A stretch of 37,320 nucleotides of DNA from Caballeronia sp. dw_19. GTDB taxonomy: Bacteria; Pseudomonadota; Gammaproteobacteria; Burkholderiales; Burkholderiaceae. A program made the translations under genes and the position numbers. The notes under the pieces are model-generated. The model saw nothing but the letters and a program-made list of their open reading frames with translations. It was not told the origin of the DNA and did not search any database. This document shows, one piece after another, positions 17,512-26,306 of this stretch; position 1 is the first letter of the stretch, and every line of letters starts with the position of its first letter. The DNA is taken from NCBI RefSeq assembly GCF_018449515.1, contig NZ_JAAVUQ010000058.1:1-37320 (forward strand), in the 5' to 3' direction.

Positions 17512-20500
17512 TCAATGAAAGTCCCGGCTCACGCTCGTCAGCCCACCCAGCAGATACGACATATCCACCAGCCGCTGCGCGACGAGATGTCGAACCTCGC
17601 CCTCGCATTGCCACGTACCGTACACGGCGAGCAACGTTGAACCGAGCGCCTCGCGGCGCTGCTTCTCCAGCAGACTAGGCCATACGATCACGTTGACGTT
17701 ACCAGTCTCATCTTCGATCGTAACGAACATCACGCCCTTCGCCGTTCCAGGCCGTTGGCGCACGGTCACGAGTCCGCACCCGCGCGCTAACCGCCCGTTC
17801 CTGTAACTACGCAACGTAGCCGCCGACATCAACCGATGCTCAAGCAACGCCGGCCGCAGCAGTTCAAGCGGATGACGTCCGAGAGACAGCCCCGTAGCCT
17901 TGTAGTCGCTGATAATATCGTCGGCCTCAGAGGGCGCGCCGAGCAGCGGCGTGACATCTTCCACGCGTGCATCGTTGAGCAGGTCCTTGTCGGGCACTGC
18001 GGCCACGGATTGCCATAACGCTTCCCGTCGATTACCCGCGAGCGAAGTCAACGCATTGGCAGCAGCCAGCGCCTGCAGATCATGCCGATCAAGTTGCGCT
18101 CGTTGTGCGAGGTCTCCCACGTTTTCGAACTGACGCACACAACGGGCAGTTCCAATACGCTCAGCCGCACCATCCCGCATCCCGCGAAGCAGCGATAACC
18201 CCAGCCGCACCGCAGGCCTGCTGTCATCGCCCCGACGTTCATCCGGGTATTCAAGCACCGAATCCCAGCCGCTCACCGTCACGTCAGCGGGAAATACGAC
18301 TACGCCATGGCGCTTCGCGTCCTGCACGAGTTGCGAAGGGGAGTAGAAACCCATCGGTTGCGAATTCAGCATGGCCGCAAGAAACGCCGCCGGTTCATGA
18401 CGTTTCAACCAACTGCTGATATACACAAGCAGCGCAAAACTCGCCGCATGGCTTTCAGGAAAACCATATTCACCGAAGCCCTTGATCTGCTCGAATATGG
18501 CGTCTGCAAAGTCCTTTTTATAACCGTTCCTGGTCATGCCACTCACAATGCGATCGTAGTATTTCTCCAGTCCGCCTTTGCGTTTCCAGGCGGCCATCGC
18601 GCGGCGCAATTCATCGGCCTCACCGGCAGTGAAATCGGCGGCGATCATTGCGATCTGCATGACCTGTTCCTGAAAAATTGGCACCCCCAAGGTTCTGTCG
18701 AGCGCGACCCGCAGGTCGTCGTTTGGAAAACTCACTGGCTCCAAACCCTGACGCCGCCGCAAATATGGATGCACTGCGCCGCCTTGAATCGGACCGGGCC
18801 GCACGATCGCGACTTCGATCACCAGATCGTAAAACTTCTTCGGCCGCAGTCGCGGCAACATCGACATCTGCGCACGCGATTCAATCTGGAACACGCCGAT
18901 CGTGTCCGCCTGCGAGATCATCTCGTAGGTAGCTTCATCGTCACGCGGAATGTCCTGCATCTCGAAGCGCTCGCCGTACTTCTCCGACACCATGTCGAGT
19001 GTGCGTCGAATGGCCGAGAGCATGCCGAGCGCGAGCACATCGACTTTTAAAAGCCCCAGCGCTTCCAGATCGTCCTTGTCCCACTGGATCACGCTGCGAT
19101 CCGGCATAGTCGCATTTTCGACAGGAACCAGCCGCGTGAGTTTCTCCCGGCTGATCACAAAACCACCCGAATGCTGCGACAGGTGCCTTGGAAAATTCAG
19201 CAATTGCGCAGCCAGCGACGCCCACGACTGAATCAACGCATTCTCCGGATCGAGCCCGGATTCGGTGAAGCGTTGCAGCAGGTCCTGACCGTTATCGAAC
19301 CACTGATGCGACTTCGCGACGCGATCCACAATCTGCGGATCGACCCCCAGCGCCTTGCCCGTTTCACGCAATGCACCACGCGGCCGATATGTCGACACCG
19401 CCGCCGCAATCGCCGTGCGATCACGCCCATATTTACGATAGATGTACTGGATCACTTCCTCGCGCCGCTGATGTTCGAAGTCGACATCGATATCCGGCGG
19501 CTCACCGCGCTCCTTGCTGATAAATCGCTCGAACAGCATGTTGCTGCTCGCCGGGTCTACTTCAGTAACACCGAGGCAATAACACACGGCAGAGTTGGCG
19601 GCGGAACCGCGTCCCTGGCAAAGGATGTTTTCGCGGCGGGCAAAACGAACGAGGTCATAGACGGTGAGAAAGTACGCCTCGTATTTCATATGCTCGATCA
19701 ACTCGAGTTCATGTTCTATCTGAGCCTGCACCTTGTGCTCAATGCCGAGTGGAAAACGCCGATGCGCGCCAACATAGGTTTCCTGCCGCAAATAAGCAGC
19801 GTGGGTATATCCCTCCGGCACGATTTCGTCCGGATACTCGTAGTGCAATTCATCGAGTGAAAACGTGCAGCGCGTGAGCACATTGAGCGTTTCGCCAAGC
19901 GTGTATTCCGGATAGAGATTCGCGAGCCGCAACCTGGAGCGCAGATGTTGCTCGGCGTTCGGAGCGAGATCGTAACCACATTCCGACACCGGCTTGCCGA
20001 TACGAATTGCCGTCATGGTGTCCTGCAGCGGCTTGCGCGAACGCACGTGCATTACCACGTTGCCGGTCGCCACCACGGGCACTTTGTGAAACGCGGCCAC
20101 ATGCTCGACGGTCCCCCGATGTATGTCATCGAGCGCGCGCTGGTGCAGCGTCAACCCAACCCACGCGCGTTGAGGAAACGTGGTGTCGAGCCATTCGATC
20201 TGGGCATCGAGCGCAGCCTGTTTTGCGGGGAAATCGGGCACGAGGATCGCGAGGCAATCCGGCATGCCACGCAGATGGGCGAACTCTTTATCGGGCCGTG
20301 CCAGATCGTTCGGCGTGAGCAGGTACGCGCCTTTTTTCGACCGCATGCGGGCAATGGTGATGAGCTCCGACAGATTGCCGTATCCATTGCGGTTCGTCGC
20401 CAGCAAAATGAGTCCGAAGGCCGGCGAAAGATCCGCATTGACGAGCTTGAAATACGAGCCGATCACAAGTGGAAAATTCAGCTTCTTCGCCTCCACATGC

Positions 20501-20673
20501 GCGCGTACGACACCCGCGAGCGAGCATTCATCGGTGATTGCCAGACCGGCATAACTCAGTTGCGCCGCCCGCGCGACCAGCTCCTCTCCACGCGATGCCC
20601 CGTGAAGAAACGTGAAGTTGGAAAACGCGAAAAGCTCCGCATACGCGGGCAGCATGGAGAAGGTGGTATCCAC
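17512..20673 (-). CDS. dnaE2: Error-prone DNA polymerase DnaE2 (ImuC)
   Basis: This is the mutagenic C-family polymerase that copies damaged DNA with ImuA and ImuB during the SOS response. The 1053-residue protein has an N-terminal PHP domain (about 10-280), a polymerase core with GRGSAANS at 354-361 and the catalytic aspartates in PPDIDVDFEHQRREEV (392-407), then helix-hairpin and OB-fold regions (GVMFVTIEDETGNVNVIVWP). The first PHP motif reads ELFAFSNFTFLHGAS, whereas the form I recall has a histidine after the leucine, so a metal ligand may be lost. The GTG start at 20673 is seven bases after the imuB stop; ATG at 20655 is an alternative. It is the last gene of the imuA-imuB-dnaE2 operon. 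Confidence 0.97.
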   Translation of the reverse strand: MDTTFSMLPAYAELFAFSNFTFLHGASRGEELVARAAQLSYAGLAITDECSLAGVVRAHVEAKKLNFPLVIGSYFKLVNADLSPAFGLILLATNRNGYGNLSELITIARMRSKKGAYLLTPNDLARPDKEFAHLRGMPDCLAILVPDFPAKQAALDAQIEWLDTTFPQRAWVGLTLHQRALDDIHRGTVEHVAAFHKVPVVATGNVVMHVRSRKPLQDTMTAIRIGKPVSECGYDLAPNAEQHLRSRLRLANLYPEYTLGETLNVLTRCTFSLDELHYEYPDEIVPEGYTHAAYLRQETYVGAHRRFPLGIEHKVQAQIEHELELIEHMKYEAYFLTVYDLVRFARRENILCQGRGSAANSAVCYCLGVTEVDPASSNMLFERFISKERGEPPDIDVDFEHQRREEVIQYIYRKYGRDRTAIAAAVSTYRPRGALRETGKALGVDPQIVDRVAKSHQWFDNGQDLLQRFTESGLDPENALIQSWASLAAQLLNFPRHLSQHSGGFVISREKLTRLVPVENATMPDRSVIQWDKDDLEALGLLKVDVLALGMLSAIRRTLDMVSEKYGERFEMQDIPRDDEATYEMISQADTIGVFQIESRAQMSMLPRLRPKKFYDLVIEVAIVRPGPIQGGAVHPYLRRRQGLEPVSFPNDDLRVALDRTLGVPIFQEQVMQIAMIAADFTAGEADELRRAMAAWKRKGGLEKYYDRIVSGMTRNGYKKDFADAIFEQIKGFGEYGFPESHAASFALLVYISSWLKRHEPAAFLAAMLNSQPMGFYSPSQLVQDAKRHGVVVFPADVTVSGWDSVLEYPDERRGDDSRPAVRLGLSLLRGMRDGAAERIGTARCVRQFENVGDLAQRAQLDRHDLQALAAANALTSLAGNRREALWQSVAAVPDKDLLNDARVEDVTPLLGAPSEADDIISDYKATGLSLGRHPLELLRPALLEHRLMSAATLRSYRNGRLARGCGLVTVRQRPGTAKGVMFVTIEDETGNVNVIVWPSLLEKQRREALGSTLLAVYGTWQCEGEVRHLVAQRLVDMSYLLGGLTSVSRDFH

Positions 20674-20679
20674 GATGCA

Positions 20680-22173
20680 TCATCCAAACAGGCCGTGGAG
20701 AAACCAGCGCGGGTCTTCGGCCTCCGCGCTACCGGGCCGCTCGCGATAAATCCAGTAGCAACTTTGATCGCTGGCTTGCGCGACGAAATAATCACGGCTT
20801 GTCAAACCGCCGTCGAACCATCCCGCCTCGATGCGCTCAGCCGGCGACACCAGTTTCAGCGACGACCCATAGAACGGCCGATGGCTTTTCATCATCAGTT
20901 GCAGCGGCTTTTCAAGCAGCCACGTCGGGCGCGGCAGATCGGACGGCACGGCTTCAAGCTTTTGAGGATGGGTGGTGTCGGTGACGGAGATCCATCGATT
21001 CGCCTGTTCAGGCCGGTAATCCGATGAAGGCGCCGCACGCAGCACGTTCTCGGCGCCCAATCGCGCAACCAGCAATTCCAATAAGCGGTTATGGTCTTCC
21101 GGCGAACCGCCGGGTTCGGGAAAAAGCGTCTCGGTAGGCGGTTCGGCAGGCTGTATTTTTGCGGCGCTCAGGCGCATGGCGATCACCGGCGCCACGAGTT
21201 CCGTGCGGCCAAGCCGCTCTTTGAACAAGCGCAGCAGATGTTCTTCGTGCCAGGTGGGTTCGGCGAGAGCGATCTGGATAACGGTGGGGTCGATGGCATC
21301 GCGGCCGCGCTCGTGTTCCAGCGTGAGCGTGGCGTGCGTGAGCGCCAGTTGCTGCGCGCTCAGCCAGCCGCACAGTTGCACGATCAGCCGGCGCGCTGAA
21401 AACAACATGGCTTCCGCATGTTCGATACGATCGGGCAACTCGATGCGCGCGCTGAAAGCGGGCGGCACGGCCAGCCATTCATGGAGCTCGGGCGCGAGTC
21501 CATACGCGCGATCGAGCGAGTCCAGCAGCGCGACGCCACAGCGTTTTTTCAGACCCGCACGCGGCAGGAGGCGAATGTCGTTCAGCGTCTTGCAACCCAG
21601 CCCGTTGAACCAGTCCGTGAAAGCCCGCACTTCCGGCGCGGCCTGGAACGGCAGCGTCCCGAGCTTGCGTTCGAGCGAAGCCATTTTCAGCACGCGCCGC
21701 TTGCCGAGGTGAGCGCTCCGGGCGCTTTTGGCCAGTAGCCACGCGCCCTGGCCGGTCGGCGCTGTGCTCAGGCGTGCCGTTACGCCGATGGCATCGACAA
21801 TGTTCCGCATCTGATGACACAGCCGCACGATGCCGCCGAAGAGCCGCAAGCTCGCCGTCACGTCGATAACAATGGTTTCCTCATCGCAGAGCGCGACCAT
21901 GGGTGAGAATTTCATCAGCGAAAAAGCTACCTCGCACATCAAGTCGTTTTCTCGGCTCAACTCGCGCTCGAACATGAGGGTGTCGGGCGAGAGCGTGAGG
22001 ACGCCGCCGCGTTTCATGCCTACGCATACGCTGGCCTCGCGGGCACCCGGGTCTGCTATAAAAACCGTGTCGCGGTCGAGGACGACGCAGCCATGTTCAG
22101 GCCTACGCGACCAGCGTGGACGGAACACTTCCAGCGACAACCGGGGTAGATGTATGCCGACGTACACGGGCAT
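20680..22173 (-). CDS. imuB: ImuB, Y-family polymerase-like translesion accessory protein
   Basis: ImuB bridges the beta clamp, ImuA and DnaE2 in induced mutagenesis. The 497-residue product has the layout of Y-family polymerases (palm/fingers in about 1-240, then thumb and little-finger-like region), but the N-terminus reads VYVGIHLPRLSLEVF where an active Pol IV has its first catalytic acidic residue. This fits the known catalytically inactive status of ImuB. A possible clamp-contact segment PTETLFPEPGG lies in the C-terminal third; this is tentative. The start overlaps the 3' end of imuA by 71 bases, pointing to translational coupling. Confidence 0.95.
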   Translation of the reverse strand: MPVYVGIHLPRLSLEVFRPRWSRRPEHGCVVLDRDTVFIADPGAREASVCVGMKRGGVLTLSPDTLMFERELSRENDLMCEVAFSLMKFSPMVALCDEETIVIDVTASLRLFGGIVRLCHQMRNIVDAIGVTARLSTAPTGQGAWLLAKSARSAHLGKRRVLKMASLERKLGTLPFQAAPEVRAFTDWFNGLGCKTLNDIRLLPRAGLKKRCGVALLDSLDRAYGLAPELHEWLAVPPAFSARIELPDRIEHAEAMLFSARRLIVQLCGWLSAQQLALTHATLTLEHERGRDAIDPTVIQIALAEPTWHEEHLLRLFKERLGRTELVAPVIAMRLSAAKIQPAEPPTETLFPEPGGSPEDHNRLLELLVARLGAENVLRAAPSSDYRPEQANRWISVTDTTHPQKLEAVPSDLPRPTWLLEKPLQLMMKSHRPFYGSSLKLVSPAERIEAGWFDGGLTSRDYFVAQASDQSCYWIYRERPGSAEAEDPRWFLHGLFG

Positions 22174-22810
22174 GGGGACTCAGCAGGACAGGAGAGGGTT
22201 GCAGGGTGACGGACAGTCTTTCGGCGCGGATCGGGCCTTTGCGCTTGATGATGTCGACAGCAATACCGTCGCCGGCCGGCCGCACGCACAGCCTCAATGT
22301 GGCCGGTGACGAGTCCGCCGCGCTCGCGAGCGGGCGCACCATCAGGAACAGCGTTTCAGAGGATTGCGCGGCCATGTGCAGGCGCCGCAGCGATTCCGTG
22401 CGCGCGTATTGCTGCCAGAAGACAAGCGCGCCACAACTGCCCGTCTTGAGAATTTGCTCGGCTGACCACAATGCGTCAGCCAGTTTCGATGCGCGCACCT
22501 GGAGCAGCTTGTCGAGCGGCACACCCAGATACGCAAAAGCGAGAGAATTTGGACTATGAGGCGGTTGCACAAAAGCGATAGGGCGGCGGCTCACGGCGGC
22601 GAGCGCCGGGCGTAACAGCCTGACTTCGCCCACGCCCGGCTGCTGCACCAGCAACTCGATCAGCGTTCCCAAGGGCCAGCCGCCACCCGGCAGTTCGGCC
22701 GACAGCACGGCATAACCCGTGTCGACGGTCTGCCCCTGAGCGCGCGCGAGCTGCGACCCGCGCCACAAGGCGGGGTGGATGTCTTCGACGTTCTTGAGCA
22801 GGGCTGACAT
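22103..22810 (-). CDS. imuA: ImuA, RecA-like translesion synthesis accessory protein
   Basis: The 235-residue protein matches the ImuA family (often labelled SulA-like or RecA-like). The N-terminus has HPALWRGSQLARAQ, then LSAELPGGGWPLGTLIELL, the degenerate nucleotide-binding start, and SLAFAYLGVPLDKLLQVRA in the core. It works with ImuB and DnaE2 to allow error-prone bypass of lesions. It is the first gene of the cassette and starts only nine bases from a LexA box. No Shine-Dalgarno sequence fits between the box and the ATG, so the transcript may be very short-leadered or leaderless. Confidence 0.94.
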   Translation of the reverse strand: MSALLKNVEDIHPALWRGSQLARAQGQTVDTGYAVLSAELPGGGWPLGTLIELLVQQPGVGEVRLLRPALAAVSRRPIAFVQPPHSPNSLAFAYLGVPLDKLLQVRASKLADALWSAEQILKTGSCGALVFWQQYARTESLRRLHMAAQSSETLFLMVRPLASAADSSPATLRLCVRPAGDGIAVDIIKRKGPIRAERLSVTLQPSPVLLSPHARVRRHTSTPVVAGSVPSTLVA

Positions 22811-22821
22811 GGTAAATTTAA

Positions 22822-22837
22822 CTGTATGGATGTACAG
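22822..22837. promoter_or_regulatory. LexA (SOS) box upstream of imuA
   Basis: CTGTATGGATGTACAG fits the CTGT-N8-ACAG LexA consensus exactly, and the flanking AA/TA bases extend it toward the full 20-bp box. It is in the divergent region between imuA (minus) and the DUF72 gene (plus), nine bases outside the imuA flank when the extended box is counted. imuA-imuB-dnaE2 operons are known LexA targets. Confidence 0.9.
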
Positions 22838-22909
22838 TACTCTACCTTGAATTTGATCGAGCCTGAACTGCCCCTTTTAAACATGGGGAGGAAAAACGGG
22901 GGAGAAATT

Positions 22910-22954
22910 ATGTCGACTGAACGTAGTGGAAATGGTAGGGAGAATGCGCGGTGA
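22910..22954 (+). CDS. Possible 14-residue leader peptide overlapping the DUF72 start
   Basis: An ATG at 22910 with GGGGGAG about six bases upstream opens a 14-codon frame that ends at TGA 22952-22954. That stop overlaps the GTG start of the DUF72 gene (22951-22953) in the four bases GTGA. An in-frame ATG at 22883 would give 23 codons. The overlap suits translational coupling, and the peptide itself (MSTERSGNGRENAR) has no known match. It may be a real leader or a chance frame. Confidence 0.3.
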   Translation: MSTERSGNGRENAR

Positions 22955-23871
22955 CCATCCTGGTCGGCACAGCGTCGTGGACGGACCCCACGCTGATCAA
23001 GTGCAAGCGTTTTTATCCGCCCGGCTGTTCGAGCGCGGAGGCCCGGTTGCGTCATTACGCGTCCGTGTTCCCTTTGGTGGAGGTCGATTCCAGCTATTAC
23101 GCCATGCCTGACGCTGCAAATTCAGTGTTGTGGGCTGAGCGGACACCGCCCGGGTTTGTGTTCAACATCAAGGCGTTCCGCTTGTTCACGGGGCATCAGA
23201 CCGCACGCGACATGTTTCCGCCAGACGTTCAGCCATACCTGCCGCAAAACGGCAAGACGAGCCTGTATTACAAGGATTTGCCGGGCGAGTTGCAGCAGGA
23301 ATTATGGTGCCGGTACTTTGAAGCTATCGAGCCGCTTCGTGCCGCCGGCAAGCTTGGCGCAGTGCATTTCCAGTTCGCGCCGTGGGTGATCTGCAATCCC
23401 CACGGCATCCGGCATGTCGAGCACTGCGCGGACGTCATGGGCGCAATGGACGGTTACACCATGGCGGTCGAGTTTCGCAATCAGACCTGGTTCGACGAAA
23501 AGCGCCGCGATTCCACGCTGGCCATGGAACGTGAGCGCGGACTGGTGAATGTGGTGGTGGATGAACCGCAGGGGTCGAGTAACAGCATCCCCGCCATTTG
23601 GGAAACAACGCATCCGCGGCTGGCGTTGATTCGTATGCATGGACGCAATCAGGACACGTGGAATGTCAAAGGTGCGGTTGCGTCGTCGTCGAGATTTCAA
23701 TACGAGTACAACGATGATGAAATCGATTCAATCGCCAGCCAGGTTATCGAGATTTCAAAAGCGGTCGAACTGACGCATGTGGTTTTCAATACCAACTACG
23801 AGGACCAGGGACAGAGGAACGCGCTGAAGTTGGCCGGGGCTTTGGGTGTCGCGCATTCAGTCGACGGTTGA
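22951..23871 (+). CDS. DUF72 family protein (YecE-like)
   Basis: The 306-residue protein begins with the family hallmark ILVGTASWTDPTLIK (about 3-17). FPLVEVDSSYYAMP follows (about 40-53), then FNIKAFRLFTGH, and the C-terminal part has TMAVEFRNQTWFD and a YEYNDDEI segment. The family is predicted to form a TIM-like barrel of unknown activity. The GTG start is supported by the immediate beginning of homology and an AGGGAG site upstream. It is divergent from imuA across the LexA box, so damage-inducible expression is possible but unproven. Confidence 0.93.
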   Translation: MTILVGTASWTDPTLIKCKRFYPPGCSSAEARLRHYASVFPLVEVDSSYYAMPDAANSVLWAERTPPGFVFNIKAFRLFTGHQTARDMFPPDVQPYLPQNGKTSLYYKDLPGELQQELWCRYFEAIEPLRAAGKLGAVHFQFAPWVICNPHGIRHVEHCADVMGAMDGYTMAVEFRNQTWFDEKRRDSTLAMERERGLVNVVVDEPQGSSNSIPAIWETTHPRLALIRMHGRNQDTWNVKGAVASSSRFQYEYNDDEIDSIASQVIEISKAVELTHVVFNTNYEDQGQRNALKLAGALGVAHSVDG

Positions 23872-24578
23872 CATCGTAATGACGATGGGAGCCAGGATAA
23901 AACGCCTGGCGCCAGCACGCCAAAGGCGATACCCGTCTCACGATGAAAAATCTTCTCGGACACGCCAAGTCTGACAGCCCACTCTGTCACGGCATGGGGT
24001 TGATCGGGCGCTTAAAAAATCGTTTCGCATATCTGATTTAATTTTTTGCAGCAATTGCGCAGGATTCGATGAGCGATCGATAAGGCACGACCGCCTCGTC
24101 TCGCACTCCCCTCGCGATGGCTCGGGCACGGAATCGCCCCTCATCCGCTCTCCCCAAGTCTTTCTGCCTCCGGCCAAAGATAACAATTTGGTAATGCTGA
24201 TGTCAGTCTCGCGCAAAGCTTGAAAGCCGATACTGATTGCAAGTCACCGAGATTGCACTGAGGCCGAATAGAAGTTGATGACCATGCATACGTCGTATGC
24301 AAGCAAGAGCCAAAGCAGGCAGTCGTGGCTTACGAAGGTCTGTCAGCATCAACTTGAAGAAATTATTTGATCGATCGCGGAATAACAGCAATGCCGATGT
24401 GTTTGCCACTGCATGAACGCGGTAATTTAGATTTAACCAAGAAAGGAAACCGAAACGAAGATTAGCCATTTAATAGCAGTTTCAAGGCTTGTCATCGCAC
24501 TCCGGCAACTACAGCGTCATCCGTTTCAGGGCAAGGTTGCCCGTTAATCAATCACACTCATTGAAGGAAATATCCATC
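23872..24578. other. About 700-bp gene-free region before the DUF4148 gene
   Basis: The stretch from about 23990 is AT-richer than its surroundings. Open frames on the minus strand (for example around 24203-24469) lack ribosome sites and familiar domains. No convincing terminator, tRNA or repeat was seen; a small 10-bp palindrome CTGGCGCCAG lies shortly after the DUF72 gene. It could contain a small RNA, but nothing in the sequence allows me to call one. Confidence 0.5.
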
Positions 24579-24929
24579 ATGAAAAAAGCACTTATCTGCC
24601 TCGCTCTCGCCGCTGGTGCCTTGGCCGCTCCGGTTCTCAGCTTTGCACAATCGAATGCTCCCGTGACACGCGCTGAAGTCCGCGCAGACCTGGTGCGTGT
24701 TGAACAGGCGGGCTACAACCCGGCGCGCGGTGGCGACGTCGACTACCCGGCCGACATCCAGGCTGCTGAAGCGAAGATCGCAGCTCAGAACGGCCAGCAA
24801 CAGGCAACGCAAGCCTACGGCGGCGTGGCGGAGAACGGCACTTCGTCGTCAAGCGCCCCGATGCACACGGCTACGCGCTCGACCTGCGTTGGTCCGGTCA
24901 GCTTTTGCAACATCTACGCAGGTGGCTAA
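24579..24929 (+). CDS. DUF4148 family small secreted protein
   Basis: This 116-residue protein starts with a signal peptide (MKKALICLALAAGALA, cleavage near FA/QS). Then comes the family motif VTRAEVRADLVRVEQAGYNP, followed by DYPADIQAAEAKI and YGGVAENGTSSSS. The start at 24579 follows an AAGGAAA site. DUF4148 proteins are abundant in Burkholderiales, are exported to the periplasm, and have no known function. A C-terminal tail with two cysteines (STCVGPVSFCNIYAGG) could form a disulfide. The gene is alone; a histidine-kinase fragment follows it. Confidence 0.92.
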   Translation: MKKALICLALAAGALAAPVLSFAQSNAPVTRAEVRADLVRVEQAGYNPARGGDVDYPADIQAAEAKIAAQNGQQQATQAYGGVAENGTSSSSAPMHTATRSTCVGPVSFCNIYAGG

Positions 24930-25490
24930 GTGGCGCGGTTCAGTCCCTGCGCTGTCGCGGTCATTTCCGTTGCCTTGCACAGGACCTGAGTTGCCACGTG
25001 GACTATCAAGCCTGGCTGGAGCATCGTCGCCGCCTGACGCAGCGTCAGGCGCGGCTGGAAAGTCAGGTGATGGGCAACGAGGCCTTGTCGGCGGAAGTGA
25101 TCGATTCATCCGGTCGTGTTTTTCTGGAACATAACTTGTACGCGTTTTCGACTGGTTTTATCGTGCGGATCCATCGAGGGCAAGCGGCACGTCGGCGAGC
25201 GGATCGACCGGGCGGGATTGGCGATAGTGCGGACGATCATGGAGCTGCATGGCGGCAAGGTACATGCGAAAAGTGAGCCGCAGGGAACACGGTTCGTCCT
25301 GACTTTCCCGTTGGTCAAATGAATTCTCTGCTTTGGCCGGAATGGCCGCTTGGCAGTACCCCACCACGCTTAAGGAATATGGCCGTCCCTGAAGCTTTGA
25401 TACTGTACGGGCTTCATTTCCGTTGCCGTCCCTCAGCCGCAATCTGCAACACGCCGTGTACAAATCATCTGATGTGCGGCAGGAAACGCA
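24930..25490. other. Intergenic region containing decayed coding sequence
   Basis: About 560 bases with no intact gene. The middle holds the histidine-kinase remnant (25182-25322). An upstream frame around 25010-25130 reads RLESQVMGNEALSAEVID and SSGRVFLE, which resembles the sensor region of heavy-metal-type histidine kinases and could be the other end of the same lost gene, but this is weak. The last part, up to the SDR 3' end, shows nothing recognisable. Confidence 0.45.
25182..25322 (+). pseudogene. C-terminal remnant of a sensor histidine kinase
   Basis: The frame ending at TGA 25320-25322 reads GLAIVRTIMELHGGKVHAKS and then EPQGTRFVLTFPL. This is the G2-box end of a HATPase_c domain, as at the extreme C-terminus of CusS-like kinases (usually GLGLAIV; here one GL is missing). 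The dimerisation domain, H box and N box are absent, and the frame upstream does not continue the domain. It is a leftover of a deleted two-component system; no response regulator is adjacent. Confidence 0.75.
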
Positions 25491-26231
25491 TCAAAATATC
25501 ATTCCGCCCGCGACATCGATCGTGCATCCGGTGACCCAGCCGGCGTCGTCCGAAACAGCGAAGGCGACGGCTGCGGCAATGTCGCTGGGCTGACCGACAC
25601 GCGCGAGCGGCGTCTTGGCGATAAAGAACTCAGCCATCCCTTTCGCAGATTCCGCATTCCCTTCGGTGGTGACGAAACCCGGCGCAATGCCGACCACGCG
25701 AATCTTGCGAGGGCCAAGCTCCATCCCCAGCGTGCGCGTCAGGGTGTCCACCGCGCCCTTGGTGGCGCAGTAGACGTGAACCATCGGATAGGGACTGTGC
25801 GCGAGACCCGAACTGATGTTGACGATCACACCACCCGCCGGCAACACGCGGGATGCCGCCTGCGTGGTAAGAAGCAGGCCGCGTACGTTGAGGTGGAAGT
25901 GCTCGTCGAAACTCTCGGCCGTCAGCGTTTCCAGGGAGTCCATTTTGTAGACCCCCGCGTTGTTGATCAGGATATCGAGCTTGCCGAACGTATCGAGGGC
26001 AGCATCGATGAGCGGCTGGATCTCAGCCGGTTTGGAAATATCGGCTTTGACCGCGATGGCCTTGCCTCCCGCCGTAACGATTCTCTTGACGACGACATCT
26101 GCGTCTTCCGCACTGCGCGAGTAGTTCACGACCACGTGAGCGCCGTCGGCGGCGAGGCGTTCAGCGATACCCGCTCCAATGCCTTTGGATGAACCGGTGA
26201 CAATAGCGACTTTGCCGGAAAGCTTGCTCAT
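25491..26231 (-). CDS. SDR-family oxidoreductase (FabG-like)
   Basis: The 246-residue protein is a classical short-chain dehydrogenase. It has the cofactor motif TGSSKGIG at 12-19, NNAG at 90-93, a catalytic serine in NISSG (140-141) and Tyr154-xxx-Lys158 (YCATK), and the C-terminal DVAGGMIF typical of 3-oxoacyl reductase-like members. It probably reduces or oxidises a small carbonyl or alcohol with NADP(H); the true substrate is not evident and fatty-acid synthesis is unlikely at this locus. It is divergent from a LysR gene with a 75-bp gap, the standard layout of a regulator and its target. Confidence 0.93.
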   Translation of the reverse strand: MSKLSGKVAIVTGSSKGIGAGIAERLAADGAHVVVNYSRSAEDADVVVKRIVTAGGKAIAVKADISKPAEIQPLIDAALDTFGKLDILINNAGVYKMDSLETLTAESFDEHFHLNVRGLLLTTQAASRVLPAGGVIVNISSGLAHSPYPMVHVYCATKGAVDTLTRTLGMELGPRKIRVVGIAPGFVTTEGNAESAKGMAEFFIAKTPLARVGQPSDIAAAVAFAVSDDAGWVTGCTIDVAGGMIF

Positions 26232-26306
26232 GAATGGGGTGCTCCTACGAGGATTGAGCGCCCATGATAGGCTGCCGATTGGTATGGATTAAGGGGGGTA
26301 ATCAAT

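Noticed and set aside
24203..24469. 88-codon minus-strand frame before the DUF4148 gene
   Set aside because: No ribosome site, no domain, and it lies in AT-richer non-coding DNA.
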